Positions 9,034 through 17,526 of a DNA stretch of 64,000 nt are shown here, piece by piece; position 1 is the stretch's first letter, and each line of letters opens with the position of its first letter. The stretch covers positions 1 to 64,000 of the forward strand of contig JALSLI010000197.1 in NCBI GenBank assembly GCA_026988395.1. The letters are read 5' to 3'. Origin of the DNA: Flavobacteriaceae bacterium (GTDB lineage Bacteria; Bacteroidota; Bacteroidia; Flavobacteriales; Flavobacteriaceae). Position numbers and translations under genes: made by a program. The notes below the pieces were generated by a model, which was not told where the DNA came from, ran no database searches, and saw only the letters and a program-made list of their open reading frames with translations.

Positions 9034-10860
9034 TTATCGAATAGAAGTAGTACTTAGACCAAAAGTATTAACTTTTTTATTAAAATGCAAAAAAATTTTT
9101 TCCGCTTTATCCTTGCCAATTATTTCTGTTAGACGTTCTAGACTTGCTTTTGTTACACGTTTAACAGATTTTAATTCTTTTAAAAGTTTTTCTTTTGTTT
9201 TATCACCAATTCCATGTATTAAATCGAGTTCTGATGTGATGGCAGATTTACTGCGTTTATTGCGATGATGTGTAATACCAAAACGGTGTGCTTCGTCTCG
9301 TAAACGTTGAATGATTTTTAGGGTTTCCGATTTTTTATCGAGATATAACGGAATGGGATCTTCCGGATAAAAAAGTTCTTCTAATCGTTTCGCAATTCCT
9401 ATTATGGCAACCTTTCGGCGTAAGCCTAGTTTCTCTAAACTTTTAACGGCAGAGGATAATTGCCCTTTTCCTCCATCAATAATAATGAGTTGAGGTAGCG
9501 TTTGTTTTTCATCTAATAATCGTTTGTATCTGCGGTAAACGACTTCTTCCATAGAAGCAAAGTCATTTGGACCTTCTACGGTTTTTATATTAAAATGTCT
9601 GTAATCTTTTTTGCTTGGTTTGCCATTTTTAAACACCACGCAAGCTGCAACCGGATTTGTACCTTGAATATTAGAATTATCAAAACACTCGATATGTCGC
9701 GGTTCTACCAACAAGTGCAAATCTTTTTTCATTTGCGACATAATGCGATTTACATGTCGTTCAGGATCGGTAATTTTTACCTGCTTAAACTGTTCTTGAC
9801 GGAAGTATTTTGCATTTCGTAAAGAGAGTTCTACAATCCGTTTTTTATCACCCGTTTTTGGAATGGTTACTTTTATGGTTTCGCCTAAATCTACTTTAAA
9901 CGGTACGTAAATTTCTTTGGTTATCGAGTTAAATCGTTGACGGATTTCAACGATAAACAATTCTAATATTTCTTTATCGGTTTCGGCTAATTTTTTTTTG
10001 ATTTCGGTAGTGTGTGATTGAATAATATTGCCGTTTACAATTTTTAAAAAATTCGCGTAAGCAAAATTTTCGTCAGATATAATACTAAACACATCTACAT
10101 TAGAAATACTAGGGTTTACAATGGTAGATTTTGCTTGGTAATTTTGTAATAAATCTAATTTTTCTTTTATTTTTTGTGCTTCTTCAAACTCCATTTTTTC
10201 AGCAAATTCATGCATCATTTCTTTAAAACGAGCTAAGGATTGTGCAAAATTTCCTTTAATAATATGTTTTATTGCTTTAATATCTTGGTTGTAATCGCTT
10301 TCGGTTTGCAGTCCTTCGCAAGCTCCTTTACAGTTTTTTATATGGTATTCTAAACACACTTTGTGTTTTTTATTTTGAATGTTTTCTACCGATAAATTAA
10401 AGTTGCAAGTACGTAACGGATACAATTCTTTTATTAAAGAGAGTAATGCTCGTGCTGTTCTCACCGAAGTATAAGGACCAAAATATTCCGAACCGTCTTT
10501 TATAACACGTCTGGTTAAAAACACACGAGGAAATCGCTCTTTTTTAATACAAATAAACGGATAAGATTTGTCGTCTTTAAGTAAAATGTTATATCGAGGT
10601 TGGTATTTTTTTATAAGATTATTTTCTAATAATAAAGCATCCGTTTCAGTTTCAACTACAATATGTTCAATTTTTACGATTTTCTGAACAAGAATACGGG
10701 TTTTTCCGTTTTCATGATTTTTAGTAAAATAAGAACTTACTCTTTTTTTTAAGTTTTTGGCTTTCCCAACGTATATTACAGTGTCCTTTTTATCGTAATA
10801 CAAGTAAACGCCCGCACTATCAGGTAATGTTTTTACTTGTAATGATAAATTATTGTCCAA
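9034..10860 (-). CDS. uvrC: Excinuclease ABC subunit C
   Basis: The dual-incision nuclease of nucleotide excision repair, 608 residues, acting with UvrA and UvrB. The GIY-YIG domain is at the N-terminus (GVYLYYDKKDTVIYVGKAKN). A UVR motif rich in E/K pairs follows near residues 205-235, then the RNase H-like endonuclease domain (IECFDNSNIQGTNPVA, IIDGGKGQ) and C-terminal helix-hairpin-helix repeats (LIHGIGDKTKEKLL). The start is TTG at 10860; no ATG lies upstream of the conserved LPDSAGVY segment. Only 17 bp separate it from sufE upstream, so the two are probably cotranscribed. Just 3 bp separate it from the patatin gene. Confidence 0.96.
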   Translation of the reverse strand: MDNNLSLQVKTLPDSAGVYLYYDKKDTVIYVGKAKNLKKRVSSYFTKNHENGKTRILVQKIVKIEHIVVETETDALLLENNLIKKYQPRYNILLKDDKSYPFICIKKERFPRVFLTRRVIKDGSEYFGPYTSVRTARALLSLIKELYPLRTCNFNLSVENIQNKKHKVCLEYHIKNCKGACEGLQTESDYNQDIKAIKHIIKGNFAQSLARFKEMMHEFAEKMEFEEAQKIKEKLDLLQNYQAKSTIVNPSISNVDVFSIISDENFAYANFLKIVNGNIIQSHTTEIKKKLAETDKEILELFIVEIRQRFNSITKEIYVPFKVDLGETIKVTIPKTGDKKRIVELSLRNAKYFRQEQFKQVKITDPERHVNRIMSQMKKDLHLLVEPRHIECFDNSNIQGTNPVAACVVFKNGKPSKKDYRHFNIKTVEGPNDFASMEEVVYRRYKRLLDEKQTLPQLIIIDGGKGQLSSAVKSLEKLGLRRKVAIIGIAKRLEELFYPEDPIPLYLDKKSETLKIIQRLRDEAHRFGITHHRNKRSKSAITSELDLIHGIGDKTKEKLLKELKSVKRVTKASLERLTEIIGKDKAEKIFLHFNKKVNTFGLSTTSIR

Positions 10861-10877
10861 TTTTTATAGAATTGTTT

Positions 10878-11297
10878 TTAAGATTTGGCACTTAAGCCCA
10901 AAGCGTACAATTTTATTTTTTTTATCATACTCACCAAACCATTTGCTCTTGTTGGCGATAAGTGTTCTTTTAATCCGATTTTATCAATAAAATCAATGTT
11001 GGTATCTAAAATATCTTGAGCCTTTTGATTTGAAAACACACGGAGTAACAACGCAATAATTCCTTTGGTAATAATCGCATCGCTATCTGCTGTGTATTTT
11101 ATGATATTGCCGTCTTTTTCGGCATGTAACCAAACTTTAGACTGGCAACCTTTGATGAGGTTGTCATCTGTTTTATATTTTTCGTCGATTATCGGAAGAG
11201 ATTTCCCTAATTCTATTAAATAATCATATTTTTCCATCCAATCATCAAACATGCTAAATTCCTCTATAATTTCCTCTTGTATGTCTTGTATGTTCAT
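10878..11297 (-). CDS. sufE: Cysteine desulfurase sulfur acceptor SufE
   Basis: Accepts persulfide sulfur from the cysteine desulfurase SufS and passes it to the SufBCD scaffold. The product is 139 residues, normal for the family. The active cysteine is Cys51 in IKGCQSKVW, and the C-terminal LSPTRANGL segment is also conserved. It is encoded about 16 kb from the sufABCD operon and in front of uvrC. A minus-strand promoter element (TAAATTTG, 11319-11312) lies 15 nt before the ATG. Confidence 0.93.
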   Translation of the reverse strand: MNIQDIQEEIIEEFSMFDDWMEKYDYLIELGKSLPIIDEKYKTDDNLIKGCQSKVWLHAEKDGNIIKYTADSDAIITKGIIALLLRVFSNQKAQDILDTNIDFIDKIGLKEHLSPTRANGLVSMIKKIKLYALGLSAKS

Positions 11298-11311
11298 GGT
11301 TTATTTTTTTG

Positions 11312-11319
11312 CAAATTTA
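11312..11319 (-). promoter_or_regulatory. -7 promoter element for sufE-uvrC
   Basis: On the minus strand the sequence reads TAAATTTG, an exact TAnnTTTG match, 15 nt upstream of the sufE ATG at 11297. No convincing TTG -33 box was found. Confidence 0.5.
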
Positions 11320-11496
11320 CGGAAATTTATGTGGAATTATTTGCTGTGTGATAAAAAGAAAATTTAACCGCAAAAATTCATCATCTTTATCCTTATAATA
11401 TAGTTGCACCAAATCTTTAGTTTTTAATTTACAAATAACCTTTTATTAGTTGATGTAAAAAATCGTAACTTGCACGCATAAAAATCAATTATAAAA
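11320..11496. other. Divergent intergenic region sufE / icmF
   Basis: It holds the sufE promoter at its left end and, for icmF, an imperfect -7 element TAACTTG at 11466-11472, 24 nt before the ATG. No riboswitch or strong inverted repeat was recognised, although icmF encodes a B12 enzyme. Confidence 0.4.
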
Positions 11497-14400
11497 ATGG
11501 AACAAATCCAACCTTATAAACCAAAAAATAAAATCCGTATTGTAACAGCAGCTTCTCTTTTTGACGGACACGATGCTGCCATAAATATTATGCGTAGAAT
11601 CATTCAATCTACCGGAGTTGAGGTCATCCATTTAGGGCACGACAGAAGTGTAGAAGAAGTGGTTAATACCGCAATCCAAGAAGATGCAAATGCGATTGCA
11701 ATGACTTCATATCAAGGCGGACATAATGAGTATTTTAAGTATATGTACGATTTATTGCAGGAAAAAGGAGCAAATCACATTAAGATTTTTGGTGGTGGTG
11801 GAGGTGTTATTTTACCTTCCGAAATCAAAGACTTAATGGCATACGGTATTACGCGTATTTATTCGCCTGATGACGGACGAAAAATGGGCTTGCAAGGAAT
11901 GATTAACGATATGATTCAAAAATGCGATTTTAATGTTGCCGAATTAAATATTCCTAACCAAAAGAATATTAAAAATAAAGATGTTAACGCTATTGCGAGG
12001 TATATTTCGCTTGCAGAAAATAAACCTGAAGAGTTCGAAAAAGTTTTTATTCCTCAAAAGGAAAATACCATTCCGGTTTTAGGTATTACCGGAACCGGAG
12101 GAGCCGGAAAATCATCGTTGGTAGATGAATTGGTAAGACGTTTTTTAACCGATTTCCCTAATAAAGAAATTGCCATTGTATCGGTAGATCCTTCCAAAAG
12201 AAAAACCGGAGGTGCTTTACTTGGCGATCGTATTCGTATGAATGCCATAAAAAACGATCGTGTTTATATGCGTTCCTTGGCAACTAGACAATCTAATTTG
12301 GCACTTTCCAAACACGTGGCAAGTGCAATTGAAGTTCTAAAAAAAGCAAACTATGATTTGATAATTTTAGAAACTTCCGGAATCGGTCAAAGTGACACCG
12401 AAATTACAGAGCATTCCGACTTATCGCTCTATGTAATGACGCCGGAATACGGAGCAGCAACACAATTAGAAAAAATAGATATGCTCGATTTTGCCGATTT
12501 AATTGCTCTAAATAAATTTGATAAACGAGGTGCTTTAGATGCTTTGCGAGATGTTAAAAAACAATATATGCGAAACCATAATTTATGGGATACACCTATG
12601 GATAAAATGCCGGTTTACGGTACCATTGCCTCGCAATTTAACGATCCCGGAATGAATAGTTTATACCGAGAAGTAATTAATACGATAAACAGTAAATTTC
12701 CGGATAAAAAAATGGAAAGCAGTTTTGAAATCACTTCCGAAATGAGTGAAAAACAATTCATTATTCCGCCAAACAGAACGCGTTACCTTTCTGAAATAAC
12801 CGAAATAAATCGTAAATATTTTCAAGATGCTAAAAAAGAAAAAGAAATAGCTCAAAGATTATTCGGAATTTTTAAAACCATTCTTTCGGCAGCAAATATA
12901 GATACCAATAAACACGAAGAATCTTCTTTTTTAACAGAGAACGGTTTAAATGAAGAAGAAATTATTCGCAATAGCGAAAAGTCCGAAAATCAAGACTTTT
13001 TAAACTTACTTTTTAAAGAGTTTGCAAGAGTGAAAATGGATTTAAATCCGCATCATTGGCAAACTATTTTTACTTGGAAAGAAAAAGTACAACGCTACAA
13101 AAATGAATACTATACTTTTAAAGTCCGTGATAAAGAAATTAAAATTAAAACGCATACCGAATCACTTTCGCACTTACAAATACCTAAAATTTCGTTACCT
13201 AAATATGAGGCTTGGGGTGATATTTTATATTGGACTTTAACCGAGAATGTTCCCGGAGAATTTCCATATGCAGCAGGAATTTATCCCTTTAAACGAACGG
13301 GAGAAGATCCAACCAGAATGTTTGCCGGAGAAGGAGGTCCGGAACGTACCAATCGCCGTTTTCACTATGTGAGTTTAGGAATGCCGGCAAAACGGCTTTC
13401 CACAGCATTTGATAGTGTTACGCTTTATGGAAATGATCCGGATTTAAGACCGGATATTTATGGAAAAATCGGTAATGCCGGTGTGTCGATTTGTTGTTTG
13501 GATGATGCTAAAAAATTATATTCCGGTTTTGAATTGACCAATCCAATGACTTCGGTTTCTATGACCATTAACGGTCCGGCTCCAATGATGCTTGGTTTTT
13601 TTATGAATGCTGCAATCGATCAAGAATGTGAAAAATATATTATAGAAAACGGTTTGGAAGATGAAGTAGAAGCAAAAATTAAAGAAATTTATAAGAAAAA
13701 AGGCGTTAAACGACCACAATATCAAGGCGAACTTCCAAAAGGGAATAACGGTTTAGGTTTAATGCTTTTAGGCGTTACCGGAGATGAGGTACTGCCAAAT
13801 GACGTCTATCAAAAAATTAAAACAGAAACTATAGCCAAAGTGCGTGGTACTGTTCAGGCAGATATTTTAAAAGAAGATCAAGCACAAAACACCTGTATTT
13901 TTTCAACAGAATTTGCCTTGCGATTAATGGGTGATGTGCAAGAATATTTTATCGAAAATAATGTGCGTAATTTTTATTCGGTTTCTATTTCCGGTTATCA
14001 TATTGCCGAAGCAGGTGCAAATCCGATTTCACAACTGGCGTTTACTTTGTCTAACGGATTTACTTACGTAGAATATTATTTATCCAGAGGAATGGATATT
14101 AATAAATTTGGTCCAAATCTATCCTTCTTTTTCAGTAATGGAATTGATCCCGAATATTCGGTTATCGGTCGTGTTGCCAGACGTATTTGGGCAAAAGCCA
14201 TGAAAAATAAATATGGAGCCAATGCCAGAGCTCAAATGTTAAAATATCATATTCAAACATCCGGACGTTCATTGCACGCACAAGAAATTGATTTTAATGA
14301 TATTCGTACTACTTTACAAGCTCTTTATGCAATTTACGATAATTGCAACTCGCTACACACCAATGCGTATGACGAAGCTATTACTACGCCAACCGAAGAG

Positions 14401-14943
14401 AGTGTGCGTAGAGCAATGGCAATTCAGTTAATTATTAATAAAGAATTGGGTTTGGCTAAAAATGAAAATCCGATTCAAGGAGCTTTTATTATTGAAGAAT
14501 TAACCGATTTGGTAGAGGAAGCCATTTATTTGGAATTTGACCGTTTAACGGAAAGAGGAGGCGTTTTAGGAGCAATGGAAACCATGTATCAACGAAGTAA
14601 AATACAAGAAGAAAGCTTGTATTATGAAACATTAAAACACACAGGAGAGTTCCCGATTATCGGAGTAAATACCTTTTTAAGTTCGAAAGGTTCTCCAACC
14701 GAAATACCAAAAGAAGTAATCCGTGCAACCGAAGAAGAAAAACAATATCAAATAGAAGTAATTAAAAATTTACATAAAGGAAACAAAGAAAAAACCGAAA
14801 AACAACTCAAATTATTACAAGAAAAAGCTGTAAACAACGAAAATATATTCGCTCAATTAATGGAAGCAACTAAAGTGTGTTCTATTGGTCAAATAACAGA
14901 TGCGTTGTTTAAAGTAGGCGGGCAATACCGCAGAAATATGTGA
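11497..14943 (+). CDS. icmF: Fused acyl-CoA mutase, IcmF type (B12-dependent)
   Basis: A single-chain adenosylcobalamin-dependent acyl-CoA mutase with its own G-protein chaperone, 1148 residues. The order is diagnostic of IcmF: an N-terminal cobalamin-binding domain (FDGHDAA at 22-28, with the axial His25), a central MeaB-like GTPase ([12 protein letters not shown] near 196-207, [16 protein letters not shown]), and a C-terminal mutase barrel from about residue 560. The segment [20 protein letters not shown] resembles IcmF rather than methylmalonyl-CoA mutase. It should interconvert isobutyryl- and n-butyryl-CoA or related branched acyl-CoAs; the exact substrate is not decidable here. A diverged relic of another icmF 3' end lies about 85 bp beyond its stop. 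Confidence 0.9.
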   Translation: MEQIQPYKPKNKIRIVTAASLFDGHDAAINIMRRIIQSTGVEVIHLGHDRSVEEVVNTAIQEDANAIAMTSYQGGHNEYFKYMYDLLQEKGANHIKIFGGGGGVILPSEIKDLMAYGITRIYSPDDGRKMGLQGMINDMIQKCDFNVAELNIPNQKNIKNKDVNAIARYISLAENKPEEFEKVFIPQKENTIPVLGITGTGGAGKSSLVDELVRRFLTDFPNKEIAIVSVDPSKRKTGGALLGDRIRMNAIKNDRVYMRSLATRQSNLALSKHVASAIEVLKKANYDLIILETSGIGQSDTEITEHSDLSLYVMTPEYGAATQLEKIDMLDFADLIALNKFDKRGALDALRDVKKQYMRNHNLWDTPMDKMPVYGTIASQFNDPGMNSLYREVINTINSKFPDKKMESSFEITSEMSEKQFIIPPNRTRYLSEITEINRKYFQDAKKEKEIAQRLFGIFKTILSAANIDTNKHEESSFLTENGLNEEEIIRNSEKSENQDFLNLLFKEFARVKMDLNPHHWQTIFTWKEKVQRYKNEYYTFKVRDKEIKIKTHTESLSHLQIPKISLPKYEAWGDILYWTLTENVPGEFPYAAGIYPFKRTGEDPTRMFAGEGGPERTNRRFHYVSLGMPAKRLSTAFDSVTLYGNDPDLRPDIYGKIGNAGVSICCLDDAKKLYSGFELTNPMTSVSMTINGPAPMMLGFFMNAAIDQECEKYIIENGLEDEVEAKIKEIYKKKGVKRPQYQGELPKGNNGLGLMLLGVTGDEVLPNDVYQKIKTETIAKVRGTVQADILKEDQAQNTCIFSTEFALRLMGDVQEYFIENNVRNFYSVSISGYHIAEAGANPISQLAFTLSNGFTYVEYYLSRGMDINKFGPNLSFFFSNGIDPEYSVIGRVARRIWAKAMKNKYGANARAQMLKYHIQTSGRSLHAQEIDFNDIRTTLQALYAIYDNCNSLHTNAYDEAITTPTEESVRRAMAIQLIINKELGLAKNENPIQGAFIIEELTDLVEEAIYLEFDRLTERGGVLGAMETMYQRSKIQEESLYYETLKHTGEFPIIGVNTFLSSKGSPTEIPKEVIRATEEEKQYQIEVIKNLHKGNKEKTEKQLKLLQEKAVNNENIFAQLMEATKVCSIGQITDALFKVGGQYRRNM

Positions 14944-14952
14944 TTTAATAAC

Positions 14953-15017
14953 CTTTTAAAGCATCAATAAACGCGATTAAACCGTCTAATTCTACGTGAT
15001 CCATAATTACCACTTTG
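14953..15017 (-). pseudogene. Duplicated 3' end of the PLP decarboxylase gene
   Basis: These 65 bp match 16212-16276, the 3' end of the intact decarboxylase gene, at 64 of 65 positions; the single difference is C14982 versus T16241. The copy stops abruptly at 15017 and encodes only about the last 22 residues. It lies directly after the icmF stop, in the convergent orientation expected of the ancestral gene order. Confidence 0.9.
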
Positions 15018-15026
15018 AAAAGATGA

Positions 15027-15086
15027 AAGTATTTTGAGCAATTAATGGAGGTAATCAAACTGTGCTATGTTGGTCAAACTACATAA
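15027..15086 (+). pseudogene. Diverged relic of an icmF 3' end
   Basis: The frame reads KYFEQLMEVIKLCYVGQTT and then a stop. It aligns with [17 protein letters not shown] near the IcmF C-terminus at 10 of 17 residues. The nucleotide match over ~55 bp is roughly three quarters, so this is not a recent copy of the neighbouring gene. It looks like the remains of a different icmF allele or homologue. It lacks the last ~13 residues of IcmF and any upstream part. Confidence 0.7.
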
Positions 15087-15188
15087 TAGTTGTTTGAAGT
15101 ATTTGACAGCAGTAGTAGCTACTTAACCTAAACTCAATGTTGTTCTAGCTATTCCTATAATTTGATTAGATAAAGTGAGCCAAGCTTA

Positions 15189-15443
15189 TCAATATTTAAT
15201 TAAGTTTGTGATTTCAAAATTATAATTCAATTCTTTTGATAATTTTTTAATATTCTTTATGGTATTAAGTAATTCAACATATTTACTTTTAAAGATTAAT
15301 TTCCCCAAAAAGCCCAGTTTCCAATAGAAAACAGTTGTAATTTTGTTATTTAAAAATTTGTTTGATAGTTTATAATAAAAATTATTTATATCAAAATCTC
15401 TGTTCAATTTAAAATTACAATTATTGTTTTTATTCGATTCCAT
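15189..15443 (-). CDS. Small basic protein next to bacteriocin precursor; possible immunity protein
   Basis: An 84-residue product rich in Lys, Asn and Ile with no match I recognise. The N-terminal third is polar and asparagine-rich; the middle (VFYWKLGFLGKLIF) is moderately hydrophobic but short of a clear membrane helix; the C-terminal half looks helical and amphipathic (LLNTIKNIKKLSKEL). It begins 34 bp after the stop of the bacteriocin-like gene on the same strand, so the two probably share a transcript. Small basic proteins directly downstream of class II bacteriocin genes are often immunity proteins; that role is inferred from position only. Confidence 0.55.
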   Translation of the reverse strand: MESNKNNNCNFKLNRDFDINNFYYKLSNKFLNNKITTVFYWKLGFLGKLIFKSKYVELLNTIKNIKKLSKELNYNFEITNLIKY

Positions 15444-15477
15444 TTTAATGATAAATTAATATTGTTTACGTTCGAAT

Positions 15478-15666
15478 TTAGTTGTTAAATTGTTGATCCG
15501 ATACGTCACAAGTGCAAGTTGCTGTTCCTGTAAATATCCCAACAAGGTAACCAACTCCTCCAAAAAGAAATCCTCCTATAAGGGCTTGACCACCAATACA
15601 AGCGTCATAAGACGGGCAATTACCACCATTAATAACTTCCATTTGATTAATTTCTAAATTTTTCAT
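15478..15666 (-). CDS. Double-glycine leader peptide, bacteriocin-like precursor
   Basis: A 62-residue precursor. Residues 1-15 (MKNLEINQMEVINGG) form a leader ending in Gly-Gly, the cleavage site for C39-peptidase ABC exporters. The predicted 47-residue core starts with Asn16 and has four cysteines (17, 23, 51, 53). Its centre is glycine-rich and hydrophobic, with GxxxG spacing (GGQALIGGFLFGGVG), as in class II bacteriocins that form membrane helices. The frame is open to 15693, but the ATG at 15666 starts the leader correctly. No exporter or peptidase is encoded in this window. It sits in the rearranged space between icmF and the decarboxylase gene. Confidence 0.75.
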   Translation of the reverse strand: MKNLEINQMEVINGGNCPSYDACIGGQALIGGFLFGGVGYLVGIFTGTATCTCDVSDQQFNN

Positions 15667-15693
15667 AAAAGTACATTTTTTAAGATAAAACAC

Positions 15694-15890
15694 AAAATTG
15701 AAAATATTTTTTTATTCAATTTGCTAATTTATCAGGTTATTAATTGTTTTTTACAACTTACTTTAAAGACGCTTGTAGTTTACGTCTTTATACTACGTAA
15801 TATTTTGTAACGTATCACACTGTATGATTACTATGCAAAAATACAAACAAATAGAATATGTTATTATGTAAAAAACGGGTATTTTTAGTC
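15694..15890. other. Non-coding region with nested inverted repeats upstream of the bacteriocin-like gene
   Basis: Three overlapping inverted repeats lie in 37 bp: TAAAGACG (15764-15771) with CGTCTTTA (15783-15790), GTAGT (15775-15779) with ACTAC (15792-15796), and TTACGT (15780-15785) with ACGTAA (15795-15800). The pairings exclude one another. They lie about 100 bp upstream of the bacteriocin-like start and could be a regulatory or recombination site. No gene was recognised. Confidence 0.45.
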
Positions 15891-15898
15891 TAATTTTG
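15891..15898 (+). promoter_or_regulatory. -7 promoter element TAATTTTG
   Basis: An exact TAnnTTTG match on the plus strand, 35 nt before an ATG at 15934 that opens a frameshifted short ORF. No clear -33 box was found. Confidence 0.4.
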
Positions 15899-15933
15899 CA
15901 TATAATATTATTTCTATTAAATAAAATCTCGAA

Positions 15934-16058
15934 ATGTTACGAAAAAAATCATTTAAAAATAGGTGTTTTTACTCGTTTTATTAATTATACAAAAAGAATC
16001 AATTAGTGTTGCCTTAAATAAAGCTGATGCTATCTCTTTCATTAAAAAGGTTTATTGA
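15934..16058 (+). pseudogene. Frameshifted small secreted-peptide ORF
   Basis: The ATG at 15934 reads MLRKKSFKNR and then runs into a stop in its own frame. In the frame two bases on, the sequence reads VFLLVLLIIQKESISVALNK and continues to a stop at 16056-16058. Joined, they give a positively charged start, a hydrophobic stretch and a short polar tail, about 40 residues, like a signal peptide with its beginning of a mature chain. It has a promoter element upstream. It is probably the decayed start of a secreted protein gene, truncated as well as frameshifted. The family is not recognisable. Confidence 0.4.
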
Positions 16059-16076
16059 GGGCTTCACTTTATGTAA

Positions 16077-16112
16077 AACCCCCACTTTTTCGGGTGTTAA
16101 ATTATTTTTTTA
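16077..16112 (+). terminator. Possible terminator after the decayed ORF
   Basis: AACCCCC and GGGTGTT can pair with one mismatch around an 8-nt loop (about 16077-16098), and a T-rich stretch follows. The stem is imperfect, so this is a weak call. Confidence 0.3.
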
Positions 16113-16203
16113 GAGTATATGTATTTTACAAAAATGTACTTACTTTTGAAATAGACTAGAAAAATAAACGTATATGTCAATTAGAGAGACATCGATGTAG
16201 TAT

Positions 16204-17445
16204 TTATATTTCTTTTAAAGCATCAATAAACGCGATTAAATCGTCTAATTCTACGTGATCCATAATTACCACTTTGTACCATTTTGGATTGCCGTTATGG
16301 GTATCCGGAACCAATTCGTATTTATTAGCAATAGCTTCCGGAACATATTTGGCATGAATGGTAATGATATTCATTCGTGGATTTCGGTAATATTTTATGT
16401 TTAATTCGTCTAATTGTTTACAGAACCAATCCGTTCGCATAAGTAAAATGGATATTTTTTCAAACCAACCGTAAAATCCATATGAAAATAAAATCATCCA
16501 AACGGCAATTGCATTAGTTCCTGATCTACTTCCGGAAACGGTTACATCCGTTCCATTTACGTATTGAGCTTCTTTGGTTGCGGCGTAAGTGATTAATCCT
16601 TTTCTACATAAAAATATACCTGTTCCGTAAGGAGCTTGCAGCATTTTATGTGCATCAATGGTAATGGATGAAATATCCGGATTAGAAAAATCAATTCGGT
16701 TTGTATCTTTTGAACTATTTGCTTTAAAAGGATAGATAAATCCACCAAAAGCACCATCGATATGAATGCGAAATTCCACGTCGTTTTTTCGTAAAGCTTC
16801 TGTATAAATTTTTGGATCATCCACAGAACCAAACATGGTGGTTGCCATATTAGAAACTACAATAAAATATTTTTTTCCGTTTTCTTTTTGGGTTTTTATT
16901 ATTTTGTCTAATGCATCTGTTAAAATTTCTCTTGTTTCAAAATCAACCGGAACAAAAGCAATATCCAAATCTAATAAATTAGCACCTTTTGGCATAGAAT
17001 AGTGTGAGTCCTCCGAGCAGAGAATTATAATTTCATCTTGCTTGGCTTGGTATTCTTTTTTAAACATATTACGGTAAACCCATAAAGCTTCAATATTGGC
17101 TTCTGTTCCACCTGTAGCGATATATCCGTCGTATTTTTCTTCGTTACAATAAAAAATATCTACGGCTAAAACCTGTAAAACTTCACGTTCAATTTGTTGC
17201 GTTCCGTTAAAGGCATGTTCCGATTCGCCAAAAGTATGGCAACCAATATTATTTGGATTTTTAACAAAAGCCTGTAATAATGGAGAATCTTTTAAAAAGG
17301 AAACATCAGTATTAAAAACTTTATCGTCTAGTTTTGAAGCAGGATATCCTAAAGAAATATCGCTTTCAAAATCAACTGTATCTTTTAAAGCTTCTCGGAT
17401 TCTTTTATTCTGTTGCTCTTTGGTGAGTCTTTTCCAGTATTTCAT
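16204..17445 (-). CDS. PLP-dependent group II decarboxylase
   Basis: A fold-type I pyridoxal-phosphate enzyme of 413 residues that removes the alpha-carboxyl group of an amino acid. The PLP lysine is in the signature SITIDAHKMLQAPYGTG, near residue 267. TGGTEANIEAL is the cofactor-phosphate segment, and FRIHIDGAFGGF supplies the Asp that contacts the PLP ring nitrogen. It resembles the short bacterial histidine/aspartate-decarboxylase branch, but the substrate cannot be stated. It is convergent with icmF. Its last ~22 codons are duplicated next to icmF, and the intact copy now ends in KEI instead of the KGY that the duplicate would encode. Confidence 0.85.
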   Translation of the reverse strand: MKYWKRLTKEQQNKRIREALKDTVDFESDISLGYPASKLDDKVFNTDVSFLKDSPLLQAFVKNPNNIGCHTFGESEHAFNGTQQIEREVLQVLAVDIFYCNEEKYDGYIATGGTEANIEALWVYRNMFKKEYQAKQDEIIILCSEDSHYSMPKGANLLDLDIAFVPVDFETREILTDALDKIIKTQKENGKKYFIVVSNMATTMFGSVDDPKIYTEALRKNDVEFRIHIDGAFGGFIYPFKANSSKDTNRIDFSNPDISSITIDAHKMLQAPYGTGIFLCRKGLITYAATKEAQYVNGTDVTVSGSRSGTNAIAVWMILFSYGFYGWFEKISILLMRTDWFCKQLDELNIKYYRNPRMNIITIHAKYVPEAIANKYELVPDTHNGNPKWYKVVIMDHVELDDLIAFIDALKEI

Positions 17446-17526
17446 AATTCCATTTTATTCATTAAATCGTTTGCAAAAATACGAATAATGAAAAAAATAA
17501 ACGTTATAACTTGATTGATTTACGGA

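Noticed and set aside
11497-14943. Methylmalonyl-CoA mutase (MutB) annotation
   Set aside because: The fused GTPase, the N-terminal rather than C-terminal B12 domain and the substrate-region sequence fit IcmF.
14944-16203. Insertion sequence or integron between icmF and the decarboxylase gene
   Set aside because: There is no transposase or integrase ORF and no terminal inverted repeats; the repeated ends are gene fragments, not mobile-element ends.
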